DNA of 64,000 bases from Sarcocystis neurona (Eukaryota > Apicomplexa > Conoidasida > Eucoccidiorida > Sarcocystidae). Each line of letters begins with the position of its first letter. Within the stretch, counting starts at the first letter, position 1. The stretch spans positions 774,812-838,811 of the forward strand of contig KL647314.1 of NCBI GenBank assembly GCA_000727475.1. Direction: 5' to 3'. Below are positions 37,292 through 50,316 of the stretch, one piece after another. Below the pieces are notes generated by a model. The model had not been told where the DNA came from, did not search any database, and worked only from the letters and a program-made list of their open reading frames with translations. A program made the position numbers and the translations under genes.

Positions 37292-40200
37292 ATGCTGCCC
37301 AAGCAGCAGCAACGGCAGCCGACGTACTCTTTTTTTCCTTCCTCGGCTGCTGCTGTTTGTCCTGCCCCCTCCCACACGCCTGGTGCGTCTTCTTCTGCGT
37401 CTTCGCGTCCCTCCTCGTGCTCCACGACGACCGCAGGTTCTTCCGCCGGCTCTGCTGCCTTCTCGTCCCCTGCTTCTTGCACATTCTCCCACTACTCCCC
37501 TGGACTCCCTGCTGCAGCGACTGTTGTGCCTTCTGCAGCACCTGCTGCTCGCGCTGCTGCTCCTCCCGTCCTCCCGTCACCTTCTCCTCATTCTTCTTCT
37601 GTGATGACGTCGCGTCCTGTGCAGTTGTGCCCCGTCTCTGCCGCCGCCGCAGCCTTCTCTGCTCCTTCTTCTGATCCTCCGTCTCCCGCCGCCGCAGCGG
37701 GGGGTTCTTCGTTTGGTGCTGTGAAGAATGCGTCTTCTGCGTTCTGGGCTGCTGCTTCTGCTGCTTCTGCTTCTGCTTCCGCCGCCTTGCGGCGGGTGCC
37801 GCGGTTTCAAGCGGCGCGAGACCTCAAGCAGGTCGCATCTCTTATTCTAGAAGAAATACAACGACGTGAAGCTCTCTTTCTGCAGCAGCAGCAGCAGGCA
37901 GCACGCGTCTGTCCAACCTCGAGCAGCCAGACGCACACCTTTACGCTGGGAGGGCACCACAGGCCCTATTCTCCGGCCCCGAGCTCCTCTTCTTCATTTG
38001 TTGAGACTGCTGCTTCTTCCCCTTGTTCCTCGAGCCACGCCGCTGCTTATTCTTCCTCTGCTTCGTCGATCCAGGCGGCTGCTGCCGTGCCTTTATCACC
38101 CCGCGCACTTGCGGCTGCTGCTGCCTCTCATTCTGGGGCGTACCCTAGCAGGAGCTCTGCTCTCGCTTCTGCGGAGGAGGAAGCAGGTGCGCCTGCTTCA
38201 GACGCGCCACCTGACCTGCTGCGGCGCTTTTCATTCGGACCGTGTCAGCAACAGCACGAGGCCTTGCAGCAGCCGCAGGAGCAGCAGCAGCTGCTGCAGG
38301 AGGAGCAACAGCAGGAGCGGCTGCAGGAGCGGGAGCTGCTACAGGACCAGGAGCCGCAGCAGCTGCAGGAGCAGCAGCGAGGTCGAGGACAGGAGTACCA
38401 CTTCGCCGGTGTGTTGCCCGTGCCGCATGCAGCCGGCTCCTTTACAAGTTCCCGTGCTCTGGCTGCTGAATATCCGCTGCCGACGCCAGAGAGCAGCTTA
38501 CTCGCACAGCCGCAGCAGGTGATGCCTGCGGCCGCTCCTGCTGCTGCTGGCGGGCGGAGCGCTGCCGCGTGGAGAACCCCCGCATCTGCGGAGTCGCTTG
38601 GGACTGCGTCGGCGCCAGCAACAGGTGCTTCGACGACTTCCTCGTTCTACGCCGCTTTCGCTGCTTCCCCTGCTGCGGTGCAGCTTCCTCCTGCGCTTCA
38701 CTTGGCCGGGCACCACGCAACAGCAGCTGCAGCGGGGGACGGGACATCGCTGCATACGCATGCAGCAGGCGCGCCGCTGCATCACGGTTTGCCGCTGTTA
38801 CAGCTTTGGCCGCACCTATCGCAGAAGCAACACAAGCAGCAGCAGCAACACCTGCTCTTCGATTCTCAACAAACACGTGAGAGACTGCTGGGTGTGGAAC
38901 CTCTCGTGCCGCCTCTCTCTTCTCCTTCGTTTGCTTCTCCTTCTTCGCCTTCTCCTTCTTCATCTTCTCCGTCATACTCTTCTTTTTCTTCTTCTAATTT
39001 CCCCGACGGCGGTGCTGACGGTGTCGTGCTTCGTGCTGCTTCATCTGCTGCTGCCTCCTCCGCTGAGTCTGCTACCACACGCCGTGAGAGCCTCTCCTCT
39101 GCTGCTGCCCCGCCCTGCAGCCACCCAGAAGCAGCAGCAGCAGGAACGCAAGCACGCCGTTTCTCCAGTGTGTCCGGTCAGCAACACCACATCGGGAAGG
39201 ACCGGGGCAGTTACAGCAGTGACAGCAGCCTACGCGGCAGCAAGTGCAGTCACACGGCTGCTGCTGCTGCCGCGCACGCAGGAGTGCCCCCACGCTATCT
39301 CATTGCTGTAGGAGGAGTTCCTGGCAGCGGCAAGTCCACGTTCGCGCCTGCTCTCGCAGAGCAGCTAGACACGCTGCTGCAGGAGCAGCAGACGTCCTGG
39401 CTACAGCAGCAGCAGCGGCAGGCTTCGTCCTGGCCTTTAGAACAGCAGCAGCGGCAGGCTGCAGCCAGCAGTCGTGCAGCTTTTCTTGCTCCTCCCCCCC
39501 CTCCTGTTTTTCCTCCTCCTCTTTCTGCGGCAGCAGCAGCAGCGGGAATACCGGCAGCGGCCAGTGCGTACGAGAGTGGTACACCGAGGAACGAGCCGTG
39601 CGACTTGCGCAGTGAGACGGGTGAGCAACGTAATGCAGCTTTGTGGGGAACGGAAGAGCAGCAGCAGCCAGATCCTGAGGAGTGCTTTGCAGAAGAAAAC
39701 GCGACAACAGCTGCAGCAGGAAACGACGAGGCACTGCCTTCTGCCACAACAACAGCTGCAGCTGGCCTAGAGGAACCAAGGCATGCAGCAGCAGCTGCAG
39801 CAGCGGCACCAGAGGGCATGCGTTCAGGCGGAGCTGCTGCAGGAGCAAAAACGCCGACGCACGCCAGAGCAGCTACAGCGGAAGACGAAGGCGACATGGG
39901 GGGGGGAAAAAATGCTGCAGCCGAGAAAGAAGAAGAAGAGCCTGGCAGAGCACGTGCAACAGGCGGGGAAAAGAAAGTAGTGCATGCGGGGGAACATGCA
40001 GCAGCAGGAGAAGAAGACACGCATACAGCGTCTGCAGGAGTTTTGCCGAAGAGTCAAGGCATTTATTCTTTTTCACCGAAGGATACTGAGAACACGTGCA
40101 ACAGCAGAACAGCGCTTCAAAACAGCAAGTCGCTGCCCCGGGCCCCGGACATATCCTGCGTCGCGGTCGTTGGCATGGACGGCTATCACTACACGCGAGA

Positions 40201-43200
40201 AACTCTGCAGCGGTACGACACTCTCACCGCGAGTAGAAGGGAAAGTGCGTTGGCTACATCAGCCCGAGAGACTCTCTATTTTCTCTTTCTCTCCTTGACT
40301 ATACATACGTGTACATGGGTGAGGCGCAGACATACATATGTATAGGCATGAATTTATAAATCACGCCTGTATATAAGTGCACAGGCGTGTACACATACAT
40401 ATTCGTATATACCAGTCTGTGTGCTTCGCGTGTAAGAAGACATCTGTATTAGTGGCGCTGTACACACTACCCGCTGAGGAGACATGCCACACATGTGAAA
40501 CTGGTCCACACGCATATATATATATATCGATTGATACATACCATGGGGATGTACCGGTACACAGGGGTGTACATATATGTGTATATCAACATGTATACTT
40601 GCGTACACGTTGGACGATATCTGCGTGATATCTTCGCACAGATATCATACATACATCAACATGCATATTTGTGTACATGGTAGAAGAGATACATGTTACC
40701 GTCGCTGTATACGCTAGTTCTTGGGGAGAGAAACTCTGTGTCTGTGTGCCTTCGTCTTGGTTTTCGTACGTGGACAAGTGGGTGAGTACACCCCTCGACA
40801 TGCCTATCCTTCTCTGTTTGTCTGTCTATCTCTCTCTCTCTGTATAGATATATATACACATTGTATACACTCACAAGCATGCATATTTCTCGTCGTATAT
40901 AGACGCGAATATATGTGTCACCACCTTCACATAGAGACGAAGATATATATTCGTCTCCGTATGTTTCTGCCCACCTACCTACACATATATGTACACACAT
41001 GTGTGCAGTAATACGTGCGCACATGGAGACACACTTCTCTCTCTACGTACACCCTCGTATACAGATACATGTTTATGCGCGCCTCCGCTTCACTACATCG
41101 CTGCGAAACCGTGGGCCTTCATAAAATCTGAGGAGTGCTGTTGTGTCCCCGTGTTTCTATCAGAGCGGTAGACTGCTTTGTTGCTTCTGCCTTGACGCAT
41201 CTCCTGTCTGTTCGCCGCCTCCGGCTCCTTCTCCTGCTGCAGCGGCTGCTGGTCTTTCTGCTGCTGCGTCGGCGTGTGCTCCTGTTCTCAAGCAACGGCT
41301 CAGCTGCTCTTGCAGCCCTCTGTGATAGTGCGAACCATTACTAGCGACCAGCAGTGAGCACGCGGGCGCACTGGCCTGTCCACAGCTTTCTCCGCTGCCT
41401 GGCGTTGCGATGAAATTCAAATGAGATACGGTCGAGTGCCGCGTGTTTACGGACGGCCCTCCGGCGGCCCGCATATAATATGGAAACACAAAATTGTCTT
41501 CCTTCGTCTTTCTTCTTCTTCGCCTCCGCGGAGTGCCAGAGCCCCCTTCTCTGCAGCAGTAGTACAGAAACGCCGTTCTGCAGTAGTTGAGCAGCCCCAA
41601 GTTGTTCTGTCTGTGTTTCTTCGCTCTCTCACCCGCTCTCTCTCCCCTCCTCTCCGCTTCTGTGTCCCTCTCTGTATCTTCACATCTTTGTATACATACA
41701 TGTACGTAGTGAATGTGCGCGTACGCATCATGGATGTTGGCCTGTCCGGTCGATACTTGCGTCTCTCTGTCCTGTGCAGCAGTCTCAACCTGTGTGAGGC
41801 CCCGGCAGCGTCACAGCGGGAACGAGGCAGTAAATATTTCTCCGTGCGGTGAAAGAGCAGTTTCGGCTACCCGATAATACGACTCACGCATATCTGTCTG
41901 AGCCTCCGTCTGCAGCTCCCACGCTTGCTCTCTGTCCACTGATCCAGCGAAACTCATACTTGGGGGGGGGGCACTGCAAAAGCTGGACAACTGAACGAGC
42001 ACGTTTTTCCGCTGGGGCTGACGCTGCAGTTATTGCTGCTTTGAAGAAGTAGCGCCTGTACCTAAGTCACACCGCAGCACAGACATGCAACAGGGACGTT
42101 GACACGCAGCAGTGACGCGTGAAGGACTAAGCTGGAGTTTCCTCACTGCAGTGCTGCGGCACATGTTGTTAAACAGGCATCAGCTGTACGCGTTCATTTT
42201 CTGTCACCTGCTGCAGCTTTCCTGATCCCGCTGAGGCCTTCAAGCGACGCGGTGCGCCGTGGACATTTGATCTTCGCAGCTTCTGGTACGCTGCAAGGTG
42301 CTGCTGCTGCTGTTACAGCCCCTCCGCTACTGCTGCCGCTAGTACTGCTGCCGCTAGTACTGCTGCCGCCACCACTACTGTTGCCGCATCTACTACTGTT
42401 GCTGCTACTACTACTGTTGCCGCTACTACTACTACTACCACTGTTGCCGCAACTACTCCTGTTGCTACTACTACTACTACTACTACTGTTGCCGCTACTA
42501 CTACTACTACTACCACTGTTGCAGCTACTACTACTGTTGCCGCAACTACTCCTGTTGCTGCTACGACTACTGCTGCCGCTGCTACAACTGCTGCCGCTAC
42601 GACTACTGCTGTCGCTACTACTATTGCTGCCGCTGTTACTACTGCTGCCGCTACTACTGCTGCTTCCGCTACTACTCCTGCCGCTGCAGCTGCTGCCGCT
42701 GCAGCCGCTCCCACGGCTGTTGGTGTTTGGACGTCGTGAAAGCGCTGCCGCTGCTGGTGCTCGGCGCCTTCGAAGGTGGGACTGCGGATGCGGCCACTCC
42801 GGTTTCGGCCATAGCTTCGAAGGCTACTGCAGGTGGTGGGACGTCTTCAAGTTTCTGTTGCTGCTGCTGGGGTCGTTCTCCCGCCTGCCGAAATGTTAGC
42901 GCTGCTGCTGCGGCGATGCTGCTTCCGCTGCAGCACTCACTACCGACAGCACTTGCTGGTGCAAGTGCTGCTCTGCCACGCCGCGGCCGCTGCTTCTGCT
43001 GGTGTTTGTAACAGTAGTCGTTATGCCGCTGCTTCCGCTGCTGCCTCTGCTGGTTCGCGATGGCTGCTTCTGCTGCTGCCCCGTGGCGGTGAAACGCTTG
43101 TGTTGTTGTTGCGGCTGCTGCTGCGCAGTTCGCCGTCCTTCCGCCGATGCTTCTGCTGCTGCTGCTGATGCTGCACCTCCTGCGCGGCTGCTGCAGGAAG

Positions 43201-46200
43201 GCAGTGGAACAGTTGAAATTTCAAGTTGACCAACCGATTTATCTTCCCACATTCAGTAACTCGCGAAAGGTAAATTTTTTGCATGCCAAGGACACTAGTC
43301 TGTGTGTGCCCATACATGAACACATTCATCTCTCTTCCGTCATTCGCATTCCTCTGTCTACGTGCGTAGGATGCTTTGTGTACATGAAAAGGTTCTTGCT
43401 AATACAACCGTCCCGGCCTACGGGTATGTTATCTACATAGAGATATACCAGCATATGCATATGTTTGTGTACACTCCCGTACATGTTGCCGGGCGTCCAG
43501 GAGCGCGTATATATCTGTGTCCGTCCGCTGGATGGGTCCACATGTGTTCTTAGGATATAGACGTCTGCTATATGTATTACGAACCTGTCGTTGTTTGTTC
43601 CACACAAGCCCACCACCTCGCGGTCTGCATCTCTACCTTTCTCCCTCTTTACATTTGTCTCTGTAGATCTACTATAACTCTCCTGTACGCGCAGGTCCAT
43701 ATGTGGTGCATATATATATATATATATATGAGTTCCCTGCAAGCTTGCTACAGCTTGTATATGCGTGTGCGCTTTTGTTTGGTGTGGAGGTAGGACCCTG
43801 TGATGGGGGGCTGCTGCATCATGCCGTGGCATCGCATTGTCATCGTCGAAGGCTTGTACCTCTGCCTGAAGAGGAGCTGCGTAGCGCAGACAGCAGATGC
43901 CCCTGCTGCAGGAGCAGAAGAGAGAGGCGAGGAGCGCCGCGAGGAGGACGCTGACGTCGCTGCTGTTTGTGAAGGAGAGGATCGCAGCAAAGTCGAGGCC
44001 ATGCAGCTCGACACTGCTGCTGCTGCATCTTCAGCGAGAGAAACGGAGTCAGAGATGGAGAGCAGCGGAGGCGACGGAAATGGGGCTGCTGACGGTGGAG
44101 AGGGCGCCTGGAGGAAGCGAAGCATGCAGCTGGTTGCTGAGGCTGCAGGAGAAACAGGCGCACCCTCTCTTGCTGCTATGACGGCTGCGATCGAGGCAGT
44201 GGGCGTAGCCGCTTGCTTCTCTCCTGCTTCTGACTGCTTCGATTTCTACCTTTTCTTGGATTTGCCGCTGTACGTCTAGACGCTCGAGTACAGCACATCT
44301 GCGTCTGTATCTGTATAAACACGTATACATCTCTCTCTCTTTTCCTGTATGCGTGTGTATACATATATATTTATGTAGAAGTGGAGACGCCTTCATATGT
44401 GGGTAGTGTTGACTATTGAAAATACTTGCAACGATGTGCTGCGCAAGGTCTTGTGGGGGAGCAGAGCTTCTGCGCAAGATCAGCCTGCGCTCATGTGCTG
44501 AATCGCATGTATCCTCCTGCACATGCCTGTCGAACAGCGACCAGCTCTCGTGATGAATAAGTGTTCATATCTGTGGAAACTTAGTTCCCTGTTCTGCTAA
44601 CAGGTCGCTACCTACAAGACCCAGCACCAGCAGGTTCCAGGACAAATAACACAACTCTTTCACTATCACACACATACGTGTATATACATATAGATATATA
44701 TGAAATCTCTCACTATCATACATACATATATATATACATGTACATATACGTATATGTATTACAGTGCGAGAGTAATCTCATATATATATATATATATGTC
44801 TGTAGGGCAAATACACATGTCACAGCAACGGAGGTGGCTGTCGGTGTATGTGTATAGACGACAAATCTATATACGCGTGCGGAGCCTTGTACACCTCCGT
44901 CACTAGTGGGAAGATGAAGCAAGCAGACGGCAGCTCTTGCCCAGTGCACGCATGCCACTCCGTATGCAGCGGTATACACGCCCCCTCCCCCCCGCGCGTT
45001 TCTACGTTTCTAGTCGTAGAGATGTAACGAGATGCAGCAGTAGCTGCTCCGTATCTCTCGGTCGTTCGTGCCTTTCCGTCCGATATCCCTGGTCGTTATT
45101 CTCCGTCTCTCTCTGTCTCTCCTCTGTGTCAATATGATACACGTCCCTGCTGTACATCTGTCTATTCCACGCACATCGCATACGTAGCGAGCCCTATCCC
45201 ACCTATGCGAAGATATACGTGTGGGACTGTGCCTGCGGTGTCGCACCTGTTTTTTTGTGGACGGGCACGCGCAAGGTGGCGCCCTCGCTGCTGTGCCTCG
45301 CCTGGAGAGGCTGGTGAGTTCGTAGTGAAAGCCTCTGGGTGCGATGGGTATTCTTTTTTGCCTTTGTGCAGAGAGACAGCCGAACAGCGGGTGGTCAAGC
45401 GGCACGTGGCAGTAGGACTATGCGCCACGGAGGATGAGGCAGCGACCAGGTACGTTGCTGAAGCAAACGACCCTCTCCCGTTGCCAGTGTTCAAAAACGA
45501 TCACCGCTGCCTGTGCCGCGGTGTTGCTGGAGCCGACTTCTATGTACGATTCCAGCTCCAATGTGGACACCTCTGTGCAGTATTTATATCGACGGATACC
45601 AATGATACATGTATACGCACACACATATATATATATGTATATATATCCACAGATATGTATGATTCATGTGCACGTATGTGTGCACACATCTACATATATA
45701 CGTGACTGTAAGGTTAGTACATGTATATATATACATGTACTACCTATCTATCTAATCTATCTATCAATCTATCTATCTATCAATCTATCTATCTATATAT
45801 ATATCAATGTATGTGGATGTCGACGGACATGTGTGATACGTGTATATTATTGTACGTCTGTACGTGTGTCCGTGGTGTGTATCTACGTGTGAGTGCTTGT
45901 CCATCAGGAAATGACGTTAAAATGTATCATAAACAGATGTGCGGCCTGATCATTTGAAGCGGGCGCTTACGTGAAGGCAGGCCACAGACACACGTGCCGC
46001 CACCCGTACGTCTAATCGTTGAAGGGACCTAGGTGTCACTGTAGCTTCTCTTGTGATCGGGCTCACCCACATGTATGTTGCAGGCACATAACACATGTAC
46101 GCATTTACGTAACAGTCATATACATATATATATATATATATACGTGCGCTGACCTGACAGACACATATATGTACATGTGTAAGGAGAGGAACAGAGTGGC

Positions 46201-46622
46201 CGCGTAGAAGTCTGTAGGAAACGACACGAAGAAGACGGGGATTTTTCCTTTCTTTGTTGAACTAGCATGCGTTTCGATCTGTCGGACTCTTCTTCTGCGA
46301 TGAGGAGAACAGGTGAAATTTCCATCAACCCGTCCGTATGCGTGTGCGCACCGCATTGTGAAGCGCACTATTCTTTTTCTGCCCTAGGTGTTGTTTCTAC
46401 GTCAGCTATATGGGTCCTCCTATGTGTACGCTTGTATACGTATGTCTACGTCCCCGTCTTGTCTTGCATTCTAAGCGTGGAGGCAGAAGTCATACGCAAA
46501 TGGGACTTGATGACTAGCGAAGTGGAACTGTCCACAAGAGCTCGGCGCTGTCTGTACGTGTTACGTAAGGAGGGCTCCCTCCTTACATAAGTGAGTTTAT
46601 ACTGGCGCCGGCGAACACATAT

Positions 46623-46660
<38 letters not shown>

Positions 46661-46840
46661 GGACATGTGCATACAAATATTTTGCGTGTGGATCTGTGTG
46701 CGTGAGTACATATACGTAGCCATGCTATGGTTCTTTGCTGCGGTGAAATCAGGTGGCTAACAAACGACGGCCCAAACTCGAAATTCATTCTCGAGAACCT
46801 GGACGTTTCACGCCTTAGCGCTGTTGTAACAACCCGATGA
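37292..46840 (+). CDS. Yfh7-like P-loop kinase (PRK/uridine kinase superfamily), six exons
   Basis: Exons are 37,292-40,212, 42,217-42,297, 43,197-43,269, 43,794-44,269, 45,372-45,449 and 46,753-46,840, a total of 3,717 nt and 1,238 residues. All junctions keep phase. Residues 1 to about 665 are Ser/Ala/Gln-rich. The kinase core then appears in order: Walker A GVPGSGKS (675-682), GMDGYHYTR (MDGYH at 962-966), FPDPAEAFKRRGAPWTFD (exon 2), IYLPTF (exon 3), DPVMGG then HRIVIVEGLYL, the Walker-B-like strand (exon 4), FLDLPL joined to ETAEQRVVKRHVAVGL (exons 4-5), and TNDGPNSKFILENLDV (exon 6). This is the pattern of fungal/plant Yfh7-like kinases related to phosphoribulokinase, uridine kinase and pantothenate kinase. 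The substrate is unknown. Low-complexity insertions of about 250 residues (after Walker A) and about 130 residues (after Walker B) interrupt the core. The start is the first ATG of the frame. The 3' end has an alternative exon at 46,951. Confidence 0.82.
40213..42216 (+). other. Kinase intron 1 (2,004 nt)
   Basis: It runs from gtacga to cacctgctgcag and joins LQ|R to FPDPAEAF in phase 2. It contains TA/CA-rich microsatellite DNA around 40,330-41,090. I see no separate gene in it. A short C/T-rich frame near 41,135-41,340 is not supported. Confidence 0.7.
42320..42715. repeat. CTACTACTG-type trinucleotide tract in kinase intron 2
   Basis: CTA/CTG triplets with interspersed GCCGCT make a long imperfect array inside the 899-nt intron 42,298-43,196. 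The array is open in more than one frame, reading as poly-Leu or Ala/Thr on the plus strand and Ala/Val on the minus strand. Conserved kinase sequence joins cleanly across it (WYAA|R to KAVEQLKFQV), so it is most likely spliced out. Confidence 0.8.
43708..43731. repeat. TA run in kinase intron 3
   Basis: A short uninterrupted TA microsatellite lies just upstream of the exon-4 acceptor. Confidence 0.85.
45740..45808. repeat. CTAT tetranucleotide microsatellite in kinase intron 5
   Basis: CTAT/CAAT units repeat about 14 times and then pass into a TA run. Confidence 0.9.
46617..46663. repeat. TA microsatellite near the kinase 3' end
   Basis: Two TA runs separated by AAA total about 45 bp. They lie about 90 bp before the exon-6 acceptor. 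Confidence 0.9.
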
Positions 46841-46950
46841 AGGCGTCTCCGTAACTGCTCTTCGAGGAAGAAGGCAGAAGGAGTATTCTCACACACATGT
46901 GGTCTACGCTGTCTGATGTATACCCATAGTGCTTCTTTTTGTCTCTGCAG

Positions 46951-47055
46951 TTGGTGCCTCGGACTGGAAGCTCATCACAGCAGCAGACTGCAATGCCTTC
47001 ATTCAACTACAGCAGGGTGACGCTTGAGCCACTCCGAACGTCTTTGACTCTTTGA
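46951..47055 (+). CDS. Candidate alternative last exon (kinase 3' end or next gene)
   Basis: A strong acceptor (gcttctttttgtctctgcag) precedes it. In phase 0 it encodes a 34-residue tail containing GSSSQQQ, which could be joined from the kinase by the donor TT|gtaaca at 46,826, giving an intron of about 125 nt. In phase 2 it reads GASDWKLITAADCNAFI and stops at 47,027. I cannot choose between these, and exon 6 already has its own stop. Confidence 0.35.
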   Translation: MVPRTGSSSQQQTAMPSFNYSRVTLEPLRTSLTL

Positions 47056-48017
47056 TCACACACTTACAAAGACGTACATATATATATATATGCAGACACA
47101 GTCGAGATGGGTAGGTGTATGCTGGACACGCTCATAAAGGGGAGCATGTTGTCCAGTGAGGACTCATAGGAGCTGTTTGAACATCCGTCTGTCGATGCAT
47201 GTTTACACATGTATCTATCCTGTTGGATAGATCATAGAGATGGGTCAAAACTAGTTTCAGCAGAAGGCCTGACGTCGCTGAATCACATATATATATATGT
47301 ATAGGGTGGTGGTGGTATGGGTTTTCTTGCACACGTGCAGCGTCCGTGCATGCATAGGAGTGCATTACCGCCGTCAGTGTGTGTGAGGGCCTTCGTGACG
47401 TGCTTGTCTAATCGGGTAGCTGGCTGAGGCGTACGTAAATGCGTGTACAAGCATTTCTCTCGCGACAGCAGTCGCAGGAAAGTAAACACCAAGTGTCGGG
47501 GCAGCAGCAGTTTAGGAGGGCACAGGTATGTAAGCGTCGTCCCACTGCGTGTAGTCTGGGTGCTGTGGCATAAAGCGTGAACTGTCTCTCTGTAAAACTG
47601 GCACGTGTTTCTTAGGAACGTTCGGCAGGTGCAACAGGCACCATTCACGTCCTGGAATTCAGCGTGTACGCGTACGCATACGTAGATATATATATGTATA
47701 TATGTATGTATATGGAGAAAGATTGTTATTTTGGCCATGTGTGCATACTTCTACATATATATACATATATATACCAACACATATTTCACGTGGGCAACCG
47801 TATACATACACACGTTTGTTGTGTCTACATACGTATATGTTCTACGCGCGTACCCAATTATATATGCACTGTATACATCCGCACGCATATATATATATAT
47901 GTATGTTCATGTAATATATGTTTATACATATGTATATATACGTAAATGTATATTACATACAGATATGCATATGGGTAAGCACTGTGCAGCAACCTCTTTT
48001 TCTTGTTTTGTGCAAGG
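47056..48017. other. Repeat-bearing spacer
   Basis: TA/CA microsatellites lie near 47,078-47,092, 47,286-47,302, 47,686-47,712 and 47,890-47,945. A minus-strand frame across about 47,700-47,285 is open but Cys/Arg-mixed, with no motif. I do not call it. Confidence 0.4.
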
Positions 48018-48176
48018 CGTAGCGCCGTGAAGGATGAAGGATGTACGTGCGTCCGGATGCACCAGCGTAACACTAGAGCTCTCGCTCTCTGCAAATAACT
48101 TGAAATTCCGCATAATCTCTTTAGACAGCCGCAGCCCCTTCTTCTCTCCGGCTAAACCATATTCTCTTGCGACCAC
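48018..48176 (-). CDS. Candidate minus-strand exon, unknown product
   Basis: The minus strand encodes a plausible globular stretch including KGLRLSKEIMRNFKLFAE followed by SSVTLVHPDARTSFILHG. An internal ATG (the M of MRNFKLF) could be a start. A weak donor (GAG|gttgct) follows. No partner exon was found, and the upstream frame is closed by a stop just before it. Confidence 0.35.
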
Positions 48177-49420
48177 AGGTTGATTTCAGCCCTCACTACC
48201 TTTCTACGTCATCACGTTGACGGAGGTGGTGCTACGGCTGCAAGCACCGTCATTTGGCGCGACACAGGACACGTGAATCTGTACCTGTAGCGCGCACAGT
48301 ACACGGCATTCGGTGCGTTGCATGCAGACGCGTCACCTGTAATGATGTACGCTCTTTCTTTCGCGTGCTGTGTAATTTTCCTTTCGGTAGTGGGGCTTTA
48401 GAGGAAACGCACTTTCTGCAGTAGCTGACACCAAACGGTACATGTCAGCAAGGAAGCTTTCGAACTTTGTCGGCGAGGGAAGCGAACAGACGCAAAGGCG
48501 GAGGGCGATATCAGCATTGCACCGGTTGGAGCGATGTGTGAAGAACAGACACGCACATCAAAAGTGACAGACACATAAAAATACGTACGTACACCAAAGA
48601 ACGTACGCGCATGTGCCCACACATACGCGTGGATCCATGATTCATCAGTATATGTGTATCACGGTGGTGTATACATATATGCGCATATCGAGAGACATAA
48701 CGTACACGTCCGTACCCGAACACGTCGTACGTACGCGTACGTAGGTGACCACGGTAGAGAAAAGCAAGAGTAGTAGCCATCAACATATATCAATCAACAG
48801 ATTCGCACACACGGTATTAGGCAGCATCGCACCGGGCACTGAGGTGAATACGCACACATGCAGACACACATGCGGGTGAAATAAACATATATAGTTGGGC
48901 ATACACCCATGCGTAAGCATGTTTTATACACGTAGTTAAAAATGTAGATGTAGGAGACAGACACACGTGTGAACGCAGAGCTTCACACGTACGGACACAC
49001 CCACATGTGCACACTCCAGTATGAATAAACGCATGTGAGCGCATGTACTGGAGCACCACGCGCAAGCACGCGTTGGGCCTGTTACGGAAATGTGCCTTTG
49101 CACAAGTATATGCGTATTGTAGAGAGGGCGCTACGATACGTTCATGAGCCATGTCACTTTTACCAGTTGCAAGGCTAGGAGTTTGGCAGCAGTAGAGCTG
49201 AGTTCCCACACCTTTTCTTCGAGGCCTGTACACGCGTGTGCAGGCTGTTTTCGCTAAAACCTTCAAGAAATTCTAGGCAGGGCGCTAACAAATCTGCTTG
49301 GCTAGCGTATTAGCCGTAATGAGGTCACGCTCTCTGTATTGAAGTGAACGAACAGCTAAGGCTGGCTGCACGTCGTGGCTACCTAGTGGCCTTGCCTGTT
49401 CTGAGCACTTTATATTGCAG
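48177..49420. other. Repeat-poor stretch without a supported gene
   Basis: Frames on both strands are short and have no motif. The first exon of the plus-strand candidate at 49,421 may lie here. Confidence 0.35.
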
Positions 49421-49927
49421 AGGCGTTTCCAGGACGCTGGTGATTCAAGCACACATCCTACAGAAAAATTACATCACCAGCATCAACAAATTATGTTGTA
49501 CACACGTTGACTGCAGAGTACACAAGCGTTCATGCTTCACCACAGCATAGAAAATACGTGGGCTAATATGCCTAAAAACAATCGCATACGAAAAACCGCA
49601 TTTTTTTTTCTGGGTGTTTGGGCGGACGAGCCTGATACGCGTAGATCAATCCACAGACACGTGTGCACGTCCGTATCTCTGTATTTCCTTATCTGTCTAT
49701 GTATCCGTGTGCGCTTTTGCATAGGGATACGCCAACAAAAAAGTGTGGGTACGAGACCTCCTGACGACTTCTCTGTAGCTCGTAAACATACACGTGGCCA
49801 ACAGAAGGGCAACTGGCCTACTAATCCTAACGTTGATTCACACAAAAATGTACGCCGCGTTGCCACACAGTCTTCCACTGAAGGAACGGACACACAAATG
49901 GTGGCACTTGGAGTACTTGAACTATGA
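49421..49927 (+). CDS. Candidate 3' end of a small spliced gene
   Basis: The acceptor tttatattgcag opens a frame starting RRFQDAGDSSTHPTEKLHH that reaches a phase-1 donor at 49,505. The next acceptor (gcgcttttgcatag) opens 49,725-49,927 in matching phase, encoding a polar tail with GTRPPDDFSVARKHTRGQQ and a TGA stop. The product is unknown and the start was not found. The donor (gttgac) is weak. A minus-strand frame overlaps the same interval, so the strand is not certain. Confidence 0.35.
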
Positions 49928-50220
49928 TGTTACCGCAGAGCGAAACACACAATATACGACAGCACATATGCATGTACGTGTACACGGATGCGTATAGCTG
50001 CTTAACGTGTGTGATACGGGCGGGCCGGCATCAGCGAGGGAACGACGTGACTCAAACACGAGTAGGAGTGAGATATATGCAGAGTCAGGAAGACTTCTAT
50101 AAAATTTGAGGACATCCGAGCACAGGGTCACCGAAGGCTTTATGAAGCTAGCGAATAGTAAGAAATGTCATTATTGGGTCGACAGCGCAGCCCTGGTACA
50201 CAAGGCTCTTTTTCCTGCGC

Positions 50221-50316
50221 TCATTCTATTTGTAACCATACGACACTTGGACCTCTAGCGTGCTTTCCACCGCGCAGCGTGTCAAGGGCTTCACAAAGTT
50301 CACTGGCCGAAGTGAA
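50221..50316 (-). CDS. Candidate minus-strand terminal exon
   Basis: After a T-rich tract ending acgaag, the minus strand reads FTSASELCEALDTLRGG and ends in VVWLQIE and a stop. It looks like a helical C-terminus. The product is unknown, and a competing frame overlaps it upstream. Confidence 0.35.
   Translation of the reverse strand, partial: FTSASELCEALDTLRGGKHARGPSVVWLQIE

Noticed and set aside
42252..42899. 215-codon poly-Leu plus-strand frame
   Set aside because: It falls in the kinase intron and is read in a frame different from the conserved exons on either side.
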